Of a stretch of DNA of 64,000 nt, positions 1 through 10,676 are shown one piece after another (within the stretch, counting starts at the first letter, position 1; each line of letters begins with the position of its first letter). Origin of the DNA: Schistocerca nitens (Eukaryota > Arthropoda > Insecta > Orthoptera > Acrididae); NCBI RefSeq assembly GCF_023898315.1, contig NC_064614.1, forward strand, positions 381,237,348-381,301,347, read 5' to 3'. Below the pieces are notes generated by a model. It was given only the letters and a program-made list of their open reading frames with translations. It did not search any database and was not told the DNA's origin. The translations under genes were made by a program, and so were the position numbers.

Positions 1-59
1 TATGCTTCCGTTGGTGGCAGTAAGCTCGTTTTGCAGTCTGTCGCAAATGTCCATTCTCT

Positions 60-378
60 GAATTTTATCAATATTTAGTGAAAAGGAACTCTTTCACCGC
101 CCAGGGATTCCCATTGGAGAGCACCGAGCATTTTCGCAATACCCTCGCCTTGATAGAACCCATCGCTAAATATCTAGTGGAAGTCTGTTTTCCGAACACG
201 TTGTAGATGACCTTTCACTTCCTGTATTCAACCCTGCTGTCTTCAGAATTTTAAGAGTGTATCCCAGTCAACTGTAGAAAACTTCGTCTAAATCTTCAAA
301 TGCTGTGAACCTTGGTTCACCTTTCTGTAGTCTACCTTCTAAGATAAGTTGCAGTAGCGTCAGTACTGGCATGTGCAC
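60..378 (-). pseudogene. RTE-type LINE reverse transcriptase fragment
   Basis: On the minus strand this fragment translates, with frame breaks, into the finger/palm part of an RTE-clade reverse transcriptase. The block reading LTLLQLILEGRLQKGEP followed by a degenerate FEDLDEVFYS aligns with the corresponding part of the better preserved RTE copy at 53.2-56.5 kb (LTLRLILEERLRKGKP, FVDLEKAFDN). The first catalytic Asp block is recognisable but decayed, and similarity fades toward the window start. It directly abuts a Tc1-like transposase relic. It is an old dead fragment with no intact frame. The family assignment rests on the internal comparison and is fairly safe; the exact ends are not. Confidence 0.65.
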
Positions 379-379
379 T

Positions 380-1307
380 GTCGAGTCACAGGACTGCGAC
401 CACCCGTCAAAAGCCTGAAAAACCACCTTTCGCATTGCGGACTGCTGCGAGAGGTGCAGAAAGAGTGTCAGTGACGTTCTGGAAGGTACCGACAGGGCTG
501 TGGAGTCACGCTCACTCTACTGCCGTGGACAACTGCGCTCGATATTTCGACTGAGGATCTATGCCGCGAGCAGCCCAATAGAACTGGTCCCACACTTTCT
601 CGATTGGGTTCAAACCCGGGGGGTTAAGAGGCCAGGGGAGTACGGTAAACTCATCCTGATGCTCTTCGAACTACTCACATAAATTGCGAGCTGTTTCACA
701 CATAGCATTCTCCTGCTGGTAGATGCCATCGTGTCCAGGAAAAACACTCTGCATGTAGAGTTGGACATAGTCCCCAACGATAGATGCATACTGATACTGA
801 TTCGTTGTGCCTTCCAGAATGACGAGCTTACCCTCGGAATCTCATGAAAACATTCCCCTTATCATAACACTCCCTCCATGTTGCAGGAAGTTTGCCTGTA
901 GACGTTTCACGCCGTACACACCACAGGCCATTTGTCCCATGAAGCATAAATATGATTCATCTAAAAAGACGACCTGTCACTACTCATTGGACGTCTAGCT
1001 CGTGCAAATTCCAGCCTTCGTCGTAGACGAACAGCAGGCAGCATGAGTGCATGATCCAGGCACCTGCTACAGAGGCCCGTACGGAGCACTGTTCTCTGAA
1101 ATACTTATTAATGATAGCCCCTTGGTTCATCTGATCCTATGCTCAACAGTGGCACGTCTATTAGCCATACACGTATCCTCAGTCATCGTTCACCGCTCTC
1201 ATTTATGGCCCGTGGTGCGCCACAGTTGCCTCGGTGCCGGTTTTGGATAGCACCAGTTTGCAATGCACGATATACTTCAATCACAACGGCAAACGAACTG
1301 TTTACAA
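380..1307 (-). pseudogene. Tc1-like transposase relic, copy A
   Basis: Minus-strand translation gives the C-terminal half of a Tc1/mariner transposase: a QQEN block where QQDN would hold the second catalytic Asp, then EHQDEFTVLPWP, then NPIEKVWD carrying the catalytic Glu. N-terminal helix-turn-helix parts (GAPRAINESGER...) lie at 1150-1250. Stops and frameshifts interrupt it. A paralogous relic with the same order lies at 41.4-42.3 kb and confirms the family. SINE1 at 1308 follows the N-terminal end directly, so the transposon was probably cut by that insertion. The protein would bind terminal inverted repeats and cut DNA in the nucleus; this copy cannot be functional. Confidence 0.75.
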
Positions 1308-1508
1308 GCCGGCCGCTGTCGCCGAGCGGTTCTAGGCGCTTCAGTCCGGAACCGCGCTGCTGCTACGGTCGCAGGTTCGAATCCTGCCTTGGGCATGGAT
1401 GTGTGTGATGTCCTTAGGTTGGTTAGGTGTAAGTAGTTCTAAGTCTAGGGGACTGATGACCACAGATGTTGAGTCCCATAGTGCTCAGAGCCATTTGAAC
1501 CATTTTTT
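1308..1508 (+). mobile_element. SINE1 (tRNA-headed SINE)
   Basis: This is a typical full copy of the most abundant SINE in the window. The tRNA-like head has a box A resembling TGGCCGAGCGG (here TCGCCGAGCGG) and an exact box B, GGTTCGAATCC. The body runs from the CATGGATGTGTGTGATGTCC region through GACTGATGACC to CCATTTGAACC and a short T run. Pol III transcription from the internal promoter and LINE-driven retroposition are inferred from family knowledge. No clear TSD was found, perhaps because the host Tc1-like relic is itself decayed. Confidence 0.9.
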
Positions 1509-1926
1509 GGTTTTCCGCAAAACAACGAGAACTACACTGGTCCCCCCCCCCCACCCCCCACCCTCTCCCCGACCCTCATAGCCAGCCTCACTCACGATGT
1601 CAGAACACAATGATTGGTAGTCGGCGACAATTTACAAACTGATGTCATACATCACGAAACTCCATGTGAGGAGCATTTTCATTGAGTCCATGTGCAAGAA
1701 GTAAAACTACTTCTTCCTATGATAATATATTTGTTAAAATGCTGCCCTGTAGACTGTTACTGAAACGCTGCCTTAGTGAAACGAAACCTAAGCAAAACGG
1801 AGGAGTACATCTCCATGCTATGAAAATTATAACGTTACTTTCAAGAAGACAAACCGATGACACAACGAGGAATCGTCGCGGCCGTAAAAGTACACATTTC
1901 GTGCATCTGAATAACACTCTTAGTTG
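1509..1926. other. Spacer, nothing recognised
   Basis: Holds a C-rich tract at about 1541-1565 and AT-rich sequence. Overlapping open frames on both strands here show no motif I recognise. Confidence 0.5.
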
Positions 1927-2384
1927 TATTTTCGTTCCGTCGTTGTAACTACAGGAAAATGCGTGTTTTTTATGTTGTTCATCACATGAGATTCGCTTTA
2001 TTGAGGTAAAGCATAGTTAGTGGCGGTGATTTCCGTTTGGTTCCTCGCCTGCATCGGGAAATGCCGTCTGCTGGCACATTTGATTTTTTTCCTCGTTAGA
2101 CACTGGTACTTGTAGTCTAATTTTTAGCGTGCAAAAAAGTGTGCCGTGTAAAACTTAAAAATGCGTTATTCAGCAGGGCAACTAAAAATTAGACTAAAAG
2201 TATCAGTTTCTAATGACGAAAAACACCACAGATGTATTAGCAGACGACATTTCCCGACATGGGCGAGAAAACAAGCGAAAATAACCATCAGTTATAATGC
2301 TTTACCTCAATAACGTGAAAAGCGTCTGGTGAAAAAGAAAAAAAACACGTATATTCTTGTAGTTGCAATGACAGAACGAAAATA
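1927..2384. repeat. Long inverted repeat (foldback element)
   Basis: Two arms of about 200 bp (1927-2127 and 2182-2384) are reverse complements of each other with moderate divergence, separated by about 54 bp. Matching landmarks include TTATTGAGGTAAAGCAT in the left arm against ATGCTTTACCTCAATAA in the right, and GTCTAATTTTTAG against CTAAAAATTAGAC at the inner edges. The outer edges are TATTTTCGTTC and GAACGAAAATA. No coding potential and no clear TSD. It may be a foldback transposon or MITE; a transcript would form a long hairpin. Confidence 0.85.
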
Positions 2385-4752
2385 TCCTCAGGAATTGTAG
2401 TTACGGACAGTATGTCCACACAGATGAACTCTTTGTTATAATTTACTTCAGATTGTTCATGTAATGCGGAGAAGATTGCCCCATAGTCCAGCTCGAGAGT
2501 TCATCTCTCACTCTGGAGCGAAGTATAATACTGTCGTGAAATATGGTGGCACTTTAAAACTGTGTGCCGGAATGAGAGTCGAACTCAGATGTTTGTATTG
2601 GGTACGGCGCTAAGTCCCGATCCGATACACATATTTAAAATGCCACGAAGGTAGCAATATAATCCTGAATGTTTACACATAACTATTGCGCATGAAAGAA
2701 AGTAGGTTGTCGCTGATTGCAAAAAGAACATAAACACCAGTCTTAATCAGTAACAATGCCCTGGGTTTACATCCAAAATGTGTCACGTGGACAATGATTT
2801 TGTGCCAAGAATTCGAACCAGTGACATGGTATCTTTAATAAAGTGCGGTCATTGCTCTCAGTATAACCCCGCCCAATTCTGATTGCGATCAGTAATTAGC
2901 AATCTCTTTCGAAACAGTGCCCGCCCTACGCAGTCGTTAGGCAGCATGTAATAAATGCGTTTAGCTCCTTGTAACAGAGAGTTAAATTGCTGTTATTAAA
3001 ACGGGGAGTGCAGTACAATACACTCCCTTGTCCGCTTGGGCTACACACACGCGTGGCCATTAAGCAGTAGAGTAACACAGCAGTCTGCTTCATTGCATTG
3101 CTGTATTGGTTCGGAACGGATACCCTAACTTGCGGTTCGGATGGTTCATTAAATGATTAACGAATAAAGTTAATGCATCGCTCACGTTAGGTAGAGAAGA
3201 AATCCTAAATCTTAAAATCATTTTCAAATTCGCAAAGTTAGGCAATACTAATCGTATTTGTTGATTTCAAAAAAGGTATGCGATTCCTCAGAGAAACGAC
3301 CACTTAAAAGCAGTAGTGAAATTTCAAACTGACAAAAAAAGGGAAATTATCAAACTAATTGTGAGCAATACAACATGAAAATCTGTACTATGTGCGATCT
3401 TTCTGAACCGTTATAAATCAGAACAGAAATGAAATAGATAGATTTGATAATTCATTGCTATTCAATTCAGATCAGAAAATGACAAATGAAACTAATGTTA
3501 TAAATATTGGCGGAAGTCTCCAAACCAAAATTCGTCTTTATTGTCAAACATTTCCTGACGGCAGTAATATCCAATCCAATAACAGACCAAAAGGAATACA
3601 ATGTACAGGGAAACTCTATGAAACAGCAGCAAAAACTGGACACAAAATTTTGTATAAAACATAAGAGACCAGGTTCCACAAGCGATCTTCTATTTTCAAA
3701 TTCGGCAAAAACAGCCTAGTACAAAAATTCAAATATCTGGGACCTAGATACCGTACTACTTTCTCAGACCTTCAAATCTACAGTTGAATTATCTCTATTT
3801 AAGGTCGTGCATCTAAATCAGACGTAGTGATTTGGTTTTGAACTTCTGTAAACGTGTTATGATCATGCGAACTGTCGTTGTTGCAAAAGGGGATCTCGGC
3901 GTCCAGATGTGGCACGGTATAGAAAAACGGTCATAATTCAATAGCGTATTCATTTGTATTAGTGAAATACCAGCAGCACTGTGAAATTTATCCTTTCCTC
4001 CCTAAGTATCAGGCTACACGAGCGAAATCTGTGTTGAACGTTAGCCGTGCGTCGTCTAACCGCAGAGGCCTCTTGCCATGTGTAACGGGCGCACGGAAGG
4101 GAAATACAGAACCAAATACCAGATGATCGTGTGCTATCGTCTGAGTCCCTAAAAACTATTTTACGTAAGTTAAGTGTAAATTAATCAAAGCTACATTTGC
4201 TTCTGAAGTTAGTTTAAATTCTTTTTTGCACAAAAAATTTCAAATCAGGATGAGTGGAGTCACATGTCTTCCTCGCTATCCAACACTTTTTCGTGTGGTT
4301 TTAAAATACATTCACTCAATTAAAAAGTTTTATTGTTTTCCATCATTTGCCTAAAACGCCCCGAAACATCCCGTCCGTGAACAGGAACCTGTAATGCGTC
4401 AGGTGAGAATGTTATACTAATTCCTTGCTATTTCGACAGAACCCTGTAACCTAGTCCATTACTACATACAAACAACTGAAGAGTAGTCTTGAATGACTGT
4501 GGCAGGATCCCGAGCAACAGGGTACTGACGTACTAGGGCATTATTGAAATTCTCAAATACACCATTGATAACGGCTAGTTATTAGCCGAAACCTAGGTTT
4601 ACTTTAATAAAGCGCGAAAGGAAAGAACCACAGGTTGCTGTTCTCCTACCTTTTGAATAAAAAGCAATTATTTACTAATAGATTTCCCTTCCGTCTCTGA
4701 ATGCTCTGGGGCATATAAAAACAGTTCGTAGCAAATATCGTAAAGAGGCAAA
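2385..4752. other. AT-rich spacer with one tRNA-like remnant
   Basis: No gene recognised. Open frames of about 70 codons at 3455-3719 have no family motif I can name. A tRNA-like remnant at 2525-2640 is listed separately; the rest is unassigned AT-rich sequence. Confidence 0.5.
2525..2640 (-). repeat. tRNA-like remnant related to R8
   Basis: The plus strand reads TTTAAAACTGTGTGCCGG then AGAGTCGAACTCAGA, which parallels the first arm of the R8 retroposon at 59.0 kb (ATTAAAACTGTGTGCCCG, GACTCGAACTCGGGA). On the minus strand this is a degenerate T-arm followed by the R8-type tail. It is decayed, without a TSD. Confidence 0.4.
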
Positions 4753-5615
4753 TACGAGGACGTGCTGAAAAGAAATACCTCCTAAATTTTTAATCTGTTT
4801 TCAGTATCGTCTGAGGTATTACACGCCGAGCATATTACTCGGCTGTCTTTCCCGTTTCGCTGACGGAAGTTGCAACCCTTTCTCGCTAAATGGTTCCGAA
4901 CTGCAGCGTGTAACGTGGCGGTGTGTAAGGTAACTACGTCCCTGAGTGAGACACAGCGTGCTGTAATCGAGTTTCTAACTGCAGAAGCGTGTCTCCAACT
5001 CAAAAAAATTCAAATGGCTCTGAGCACTATGAGACTTAACATCTATGGTCATCAGTCCCCTAGAACTTAGGGGACTGACTAACCTAAGGACAGCACACAA
5101 CACCCAGCAATCACGAGGCAGAGAAAATCCCTGACCCCGCCGGGAATCGAACCCGGGAACCTCTCCAACTCAAACCCATAGCAGAGAGAAAGACATGTAC
5201 GGTGACGATTGTATCAACACCAGTAACGTACGAGGTTAAATTGTTCGCATTCATAATGAAGGAAACGGTGTGGCAGAACTGGGAGTGGACAATCGCATTC
5301 GGCAGCCGACGGGACTCGTCGGAAACAGGTTGACGAGCTCATCAGAGAAAATAATCGGTAATGACCCGTAGATTCAGTTAGATACTGTTCCACGAATACA
5401 TCAAAACGGTTTGAGAAGCATCACGGGCACAAGGCTTGTTGTGCACTCCCGGTCAGTTGACCTCTGTCGAGCAGAGCCATAGAGACCGATGTGCGCGACG
5501 TAAACCCAGCTCGAAACAACCTTCGTACGTTCTCGGTGTAGTTTTGTATTCGTGGATCAAGATGATACCCCTAATGTTTTCGATGTATCGTGAAGCGAAT
5601 GATACTACGCGTCGA
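4753..5615 (+). pseudogene. Mariner-like element, 5' part, split by a SINE
   Basis: The sequence opens with a mariner-like terminal repeat (GGACGTGCTGAAAAGAAATA at 4759) and continues into an N-terminal transposase region. VIEFLTAEACLQL precedes the SINE3 insertion. Past it come the block YGDDCINTSNVRG and NEGNGVAELGV, typical of the mariner helix-turn-helix region. Frameshifts and stops break it, and the catalytic half is not recognisable. The SINE at 5005-5161 sits between residues that are contiguous in the family, so the SINE is younger. Sequence from about 5460 to 5615 is unassigned. Confidence 0.7.
5005..5161 (-). mobile_element. SINE3, 5'-truncated, inside mariner
   Basis: Minus-strand SINE with the SINE1-type body but the SINE3 head, cut off within the T-arm (GGTTCGATTCCCGG). 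The flanks carry a 13-bp TSD, TCTCCAACTCAAA, at 4992-5004 and 5162-5174. Part of the body (between the GACTGA block and the TTAGG block) is scrambled or shortened. Head truncation with a clean TSD indicates incomplete reverse transcription. Confidence 0.88.
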
Positions 5616-5932
5616 TGTTTGGTTTGTGGGGCGCTCAACTGCGTGGTCATCAGCACCCTTACAAAGTCACACTGTCCAATTTTTACACAATCCAATCTAG
5701 CCACTGTCACGAATGATGATGATTATGATGATGATGAAATGTGGACAACACAAACACCCAGTCCCCGGGCAGAGAAAATCCCCAACCCTGCCGGGAATGG
5801 AACCCGGAATCCCACGATCCACAGGCAGCAATGCTAGCCACTTTTTTTTCGTTTGGTCTGGGCGGACGTCACATGACATCCGTTAAAGTTCGTTGTTGAT
5901 TAGCCACTAGACCACGAGCTACGGACATACGA
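5616..5932 (-). mobile_element. SINE7 (tRNA-headed, ATC-rich body)
   Basis: On the minus strand a tRNA-like head beginning GTCCGTAGCTCGTGGTCTAG, with a degenerate box B (GGTTCCATTCC), is followed by a GATTTTCTCTGCCCGGGGACT segment shared in part with SINE3. A trinucleotide-rich stretch of ATC/ATG units comes next, then GACCACGCAGTTGAGCGCCC. A fragment of SINE5 interrupts the head at 5843-5900. The flanks (CTACGCGTCGATG and TACGACGTGTCGAAG) look like a decayed TSD. Confidence 0.7.
5843..5900 (-). mobile_element. SINE5 fragment inserted in the SINE7 head
   Basis: A 58-bp insert with a T8 run and GGTCTGGGCGGACGTCACA matches the tail half of SINE5 copies at 50.8 and 59.1 kb. It is bounded by an 8-bp TSD, TAGCCACT (5835-5842 and 5901-5908). 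Removing it restores the head sequence GCTAGCCACTAGACCACGAGC. It is 5'-truncated and lies at the D-loop of the tRNA-like head. Confidence 0.85.
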
Positions 5933-6034
5933 CGTGTCGAAGTTGACATCGGGGCGAAAGACAGTACCACACAATACCAGACTGTATGTCTTGTAGGTGG
6001 AACCATCAGTGACAACTGAGATTTGAGTCAGGTT

Positions 6035-6130
6035 TGCAGGCGTGCTCAGGTAGCATAATGGATCAGGCGACTGCTCTCGAACAGCAGAAAATGCGCGTTA
6101 GAGTCCTGTTCTGTCGCAACTTTTTAATTT
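6035..6130 (+). repeat. tRNA-like remnant
   Basis: GCTCAGGTAGCATAATGGAT resembles a D-arm, CTGCTCTCGAACAGCAG could fold as an anticodon stem-loop, and GAGTCCTG is a poor T-loop. It does not fold into a convincing complete tRNA by eye. Probably a decayed tRNA-derived repeat. Confidence 0.35.
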
Positions 6131-6413
6131 TCACTACACTTTCTTCTCAAATTAATTTGATTGTGAACGAAAAGGGACCTGGACCCTGCACGGGCTACGG
6201 CTAGCGTGCTTTCACCCCGCTAATGAATACACGGTTTATTGGCATTCTTATTTTTTTGCAAAGATTTCTCTAATTATATTCTTTCAAAACCCTGAAATTA
6301 TATTCTGATACCTGAAAAACTTATAATCCAAATTCGACACCAATTTATGCACATAATGACACAGAAGTGGAGCAATATTTTGTCTTTCAAAATCAAACTA
6401 ATCCCGTGTCTTT

Positions 6414-7122
6414 TGTAAGTAGGCTGTTTAGGTTTTTATGTTGCTAACGCCACGTAGCGCTCTGTTTGAAAATCACTGACTGTGCTGTGTGCAGTCTGTG
6501 GCTGGTTTGCAATGTTGGAATTTGCTATTGTATAGTGTTGGGCAGTTGGCTGTTAACAGCGCGTAGCGTTGCGCAGTTGGAGGTGAGCCGCCAGCAGTGG
6601 TGGATGTGTGGAGAGAGATGGCGGAGTTTTGAGAGTGGGTGATCTGGACGTGTGTCCATCAGAGACAGTAAATTTGTAAGACTGGACGTCATGAACTGAT
6701 ATATATATATTATGACTTTTGAACATTATTAAGGTGAATACATTGTTTGTTCTCTATCAAAATCTTTCATTTGTTAACTATGCCTATCAGTAGTTAGTGT
6801 CTTCAGTAGTTAGAATCTTTTATTTAGCTGGCAGTATTGGCGCTCGCTGTATTGCAGTAGTTCTAAAAACGAAGATTTTTGTGAGGTGAGTGATTCATGA
6901 AAGGTATAGGTTACTGTTAGTCAGGGCCATTCTTTTGTAGGGATTATTGAAAGACAGATTGCGTTGCGCTAAAAATATTGTGTGTCAATTTAGTTATGAT
7001 CAGAATAAGTAAAGTGAGAAATGTCTGAATACGTTCAGTTCTGCTCAGCTGTTTGAAAATCAAGTAATGTAAGAGGTTTATCAGCACATTAATTCACTAA
7101 ATTTTTCTAAGGGGACGTTGCA
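6414..7122. mobile_element. Solo LTR (709 bp)
   Basis: The unit begins TGTAAGTAGGCTG and ends GGGGACGTTGCA, giving TG...CA termini, and is flanked by CTTT on both sides (6410-6413 and 7123-7126), a 4-bp TSD. It contains an alternating TA stretch near 6698 that could act as a TATA box but no open frame. No second LTR or internal gag-pol lies nearby. This fits a solo LTR left by recombination between two LTRs of a Ty3/gypsy-type element. I recall closely similar repeats as common in grasshopper genomes. Confidence 0.7.
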
Positions 7123-8373
7123 CTTTTAGTAATGGAAGTAAACGGTGCAAGTTTGTAGCTAGGCACTAATAGATCACAAAATGAGAACAAGTTACCTTTT
7201 ACGGCATTCTGAATTAAAATCTTAGCCCATACGAAAGTACCTTCGTCGATGCATTTCAGGTTTCTTCGTTCCATTGGTACAATGAAGGTACTGAATCTAA
7301 TCGACGAAAAAAAGAATTTATGGCACAGCTTGACTAAAGGAAGGGATCGTTTGATGGGAGGCACGAAAGAACATTAGTTTGGTGGTAGAGGGAAGCGTCA
7401 ACAGTAAAAGGCGTAGAGAGAGATCATGGATTGAGTACTGTAAGCGGATTAAAGTCGATGTAGGCTGCAGTAGCTGTGCAGATACCAAGTGATTGCACAG
7501 AATACACTGGCGTGGAGGGTTCCATGAAACTTGTCTTACGATGGAAGACTGCGGCAACAACATGTATGAACTGTAACACACTGGTTGTGTTGCGTAATAG
7601 TTATGGTACAGTCCTTTATATGCATGTGGTAGGGGGTTTGAATCTTACAGGTGCTTTAAATATTTTTATTTATTTTTTGTCTTAATCTGAATAACTTTGA
7701 TTATTATTTAACTGGTTTAAATGCAACACATCATCAAACATTATTGTCCATATTATTGAATTTCTGATTTCTATTTCCCTTTTTGCTTGAATTTTGTTTT
7801 ACTTGTAATACCTTCCTTCCTTTAAATCTTCTTCTACGTTATTTTAACCATAATACAATTACAATTTACGTTTTAAGTGTTTGTATGCCGATTACTATCT
7901 ACATTTTTGAGACCATTACACAGTCAGTATAAGTAGGGTTTTCTTCTTTTGTTTTTAACAGATAGATCGGCATTTTCTAGTGTTTTAATATGATGACAGG
8001 CAAATAAAAATAAAGAAATTCACATGCACAAAGATTCCAAATGAAAAAAAGTGACAGGAAGGAAAATGAGAACCGATGAAAAAGTTACATCCAAATGAAT
8101 TAACTGAATAAAAATGATCAGTCATTCCAATAAATATTTAAAAATAAAAAATTTTAAGGTTCGTGACAAGATAGTAACCCACAGCCTTTTGCACGTCAGG
8201 AGTGCGCCTTAACTATTATGTTGCGAAACTAGTCAGTATGACATTCCTTTCTTAAATCTGTAGACTATCAAGCGAAATTCCGAAATTCCTTTCGTCAATT
8301 ACTCGCAAACGAGGGCCGACCATGGTCAATAGCTGCAGGATGTGTTACCTAGGAGCTCAAGCTACATCACCGT
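7123..8373. other. AT-rich spacer, nothing recognised
   Basis: No coding motif or repeat family recognised. Two overlapping minus-strand open frames near 7107-7581 lack similarity to anything I know. Confidence 0.5.
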
Positions 8374-8389
8374 ATAGAAGGTTTTCAAA

Positions 8390-8577
8390 ATGGCTCTGAG
8401 CACTATGCGACTTAACTTCTAAGGTCATGAGTCGCCTAGAACTTAGAACTAATTAAACCTAACTAACCTAAAGACATCACACACATCCATGCCCGAGGCA
8501 GGATTCGAACCTGCGACCGTAGCGGTCGCCCGGTTCCAGACTGTAGCGCCTAGAACCGCACGGCCACTCCGGCCGGC
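8390..8577 (-). mobile_element. SINE1 with 16-bp TSD
   Basis: Complete SINE1 on the minus strand: GGCTCTGAGCACTATG at the tail side, GGATTCGAACCTGCG (box B complement) and the GGCCACTCCGGCCGGC head end. The TSD is ATAGAAGGTTTTCAAA at 8374-8389 against ATAGATGGTTTTCAAA at 8578-8593, one mismatch in 16, so this is a fairly recent insertion. Confidence 0.95.
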
Positions 8578-8593
8578 ATAGATGGTTTTCAAA

Positions 8594-9208
8594 TGCCCGA
8601 GCATGCCATTGGAGACCTCTCCTTGTAAATAATGACATGACTCAATCCCTAAGAACGCGGAGCAGTGAAAAAGGGGAGGGCGTTGTCTTACTCTCGCAGG
8701 CTGAATAAAGAATACACCTCGCCGCTGCACGGTTCTCATCGCTACGCGACTGCACGGAGACACCGACGTTGCTTCAGCCGACCTTATTTGGAACACTGGA
8801 AGATAGCAGGCAGCCGTCATTAGTGAGTTCATCACATCTTTGTCTCGTCGCTGGCTTTTCCACAACTGTAACAAACCCCTTACTTTGGGTTCTTCCCAGG
8901 TAAATCTCGCTACGGCTTGCAGGTCACTGTCCTCGGTCTCGTCAAATGTTTGCGACAGCTGGAAGTAAAATTTCTTTGCTGCTATGATCAGATTCTGAAC
9001 AGACATCGCTAGAGTAAAATGTAACAAACGAAATCACACACAAGTGGCTTACAAAATTAATCGTTTCAAGTGCTGCCTTTGGGTTTTCAGAGAGTTTATT
9101 TACAACATCCTGATTTAATATACTTGAGAAAGGGAGGAACCGAAATAGCATTTTAAAATATTCCATGGCATTCATCTGCCTTTCGACCACAGATTTTTAA
9201 CAACTTGT
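8594..9208 (-). other. Unassigned region with minus-strand open frames
   Basis: Two overlapping minus-strand frames (8449-9027 and 8942-9190) cover this stretch; the first runs into the neighbouring SINE, so it is not a natural gene end. The text LSENPKAALETINFV is plausible protein, but I recognise no domain. It could be an exon or an old unlabelled transposon. I cannot choose between these. Confidence 0.2.
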
Positions 9209-9220
9209 CAATGTTTACGA

Positions 9221-9429
9221 GTCCGCAGCTCGTGGTCGTGCGGTAGCGTTCTCGCTTCCCGCGTCCGGGTTCCCGGGTTCGATTCCCAGCGGGGTCAGGG
9301 ATTTTCTCTGCCTCGTGATGACTGGATGTTGTGTGATGTCCTTAGGTTAGTTAGGTTTAAGTAGTTCTAAGTTCTAGGGGACTGATGACCATAGATGTTA
9401 AGACCCATAGTGCTCAGAGCCATTTGAAC
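9221..9429 (+). mobile_element. SINE3 with 12-bp TSD
   Basis: Full-length SINE3. The head GTCCGCAGCTCGTGGTCGTG differs from SINE1 and has box B GGTTCGATTCC. The linker GTCAGGGATTTTCTCTGCC leads into the same body as SINE1, from GATGTCCTTAGGTTAGTTAG to CATTTGAAC. The TSD CAATGTTTACGA (9209-9220 and 9430-9441) is perfect. Confidence 0.95.
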
Positions 9430-9441
9430 CAATGTTTACGA

Positions 9442-10265
9442 TTTCCAAAACCCGGTAAAACACACGCAAGTGATCAAGATTTTTGTAACAGGCTACAGCA
9501 CTCAAAAATACCCTCGACATCGCTTCAGAAGGACGTTGGGGTCAGGTAACCACGGTAGACAGCAAATACCATCAAAACTGTGAAGTGTTCTTCGAATCAT
9601 TTTACACCAACCATGAGCGGATAGTGATCCGTTATGTAACTAACATCACAGGTCTCCAGCGAAGTGTTGTAAGCGAACAATTAGCTGGATTTTATCTGTA
9701 AACAAGTCCTACATCTGCGGCTATGCTATGTGAATCGCTACAAAATATATGGCAAACGGTACTTTTGATTGTACTATATGCTAAATTTTCTGACCGTCCC
9801 CCATCCGGATAGATCGTGCTTCTATGCTGAGTTGTGTTGTAAGGCTAATTTCAGCTGCACGGTGGCTACGCGTCAGTGCGTTTCAGCTGAAGAATAACTA
9901 ATGTTTCCGCCCTGACATCCGGTTGTGGGACTTCCTGAGAATGCCTACGCAAAATAATTCAGGCCTTTTTCTTTTTTAAAAAAATTCCAAATATTTCATA
10001 TTTTTCAGCATTTCTGCTACGGCCTCTTACCAGTCAAACAAGCCCGTGACCATCCGCGCAGCCCGGTCTATGTTCTCTGTCATTTGGATCTGATATTAGG
10101 GTTTTACAAGTATTTTTTAGCGGTTTACTAATAGGGTGAATCTCAGTTTCCAATTATTAATGATTGTCATCATCCGATATTAAGCATTGTAAAAAAATTC
10201 AGATATTTACAAGCATCTTATAGCAGCCAACATTCTTAAAAAGAAATATTTCAGATTAATCATCC
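9442..10265. other. Spacer, nothing recognised
   Basis: AT-rich sequence without a recognisable gene or named repeat. Confidence 0.5.
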
Positions 10266-10269
10266 ACAT

Positions 10270-10676
10270 ACCGCAGAAAACAAGAGGGTTTGAGGGTCGC
10301 TGACTGTACTGATTTCTTTTTTTCAAAGTCCTCCATAAAATAATTGGCCGCCACAGCAGACAGATGGTGTCCCATGGCAACATCGCCCACTAGTTCAAAA
10401 CATTGGTCATGATAATTACGTATGTTGAAGTAAGCAGGTGTTTAAATAACGCCACTATGTCCTCCTCAAACGTTTTGCTAATGAGCTCTAAAGAGTCATG
10501 CAAGGGCACCTTTGTAAACAAAGACACAACATCAAAACTTACTATGAGATCCAACGATTGCAGTCTGAGTTTTCAGGCGACCTATGAAATCTTCAGAGTT
10601 TCGAATATGATGGTCGCACTTGCCTACGAGAGGTCCCAATAGTAATGTCAGATATTTGGCAACAAAATGAGTAGGT
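10270..10676 (-). pseudogene. Penelope-like (PLE) reverse transcriptase fragment
   Basis: The minus strand translates with breaks into the central RT of a Penelope-like element: HFVAKYLTLLLGPLVGK, CDHHIRNSEDFIG, then PAYFNIRNY, GDVAMGHHLSAAVANYF and finally FLRYVDD holding the catalytic Asp pair. This order (AKxL, SHHVRNS, GVAMGSPLSPxxANxFME, RYVDD) is characteristic of PLE RT. In-frame stops occur between blocks. The 5' side abuts another PLE piece on the opposite strand at 10677, so the locus is rearranged. Confidence 0.75.

Noticed and set aside
1420..1436. TTAGG-rich SINE body as insect telomeric repeat
   Set aside because: TTAGGTTGGTTAGG here is part of the fixed SINE1 body present in every copy, not a tandem (TTAGG)n tract.
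3455..3719. Open frames possibly encoding a LINE fragment (a KFKYLG-like reading at 3722-3739)
   Set aside because: One short motif without neighbours in order; chance cannot be excluded.
8942..9190. Short intron (GTAAG...CTCTAG, about 44 nt) joining two minus-strand frames
   Set aside because: Too short for a typical insect intron, and neither frame shows a known domain.
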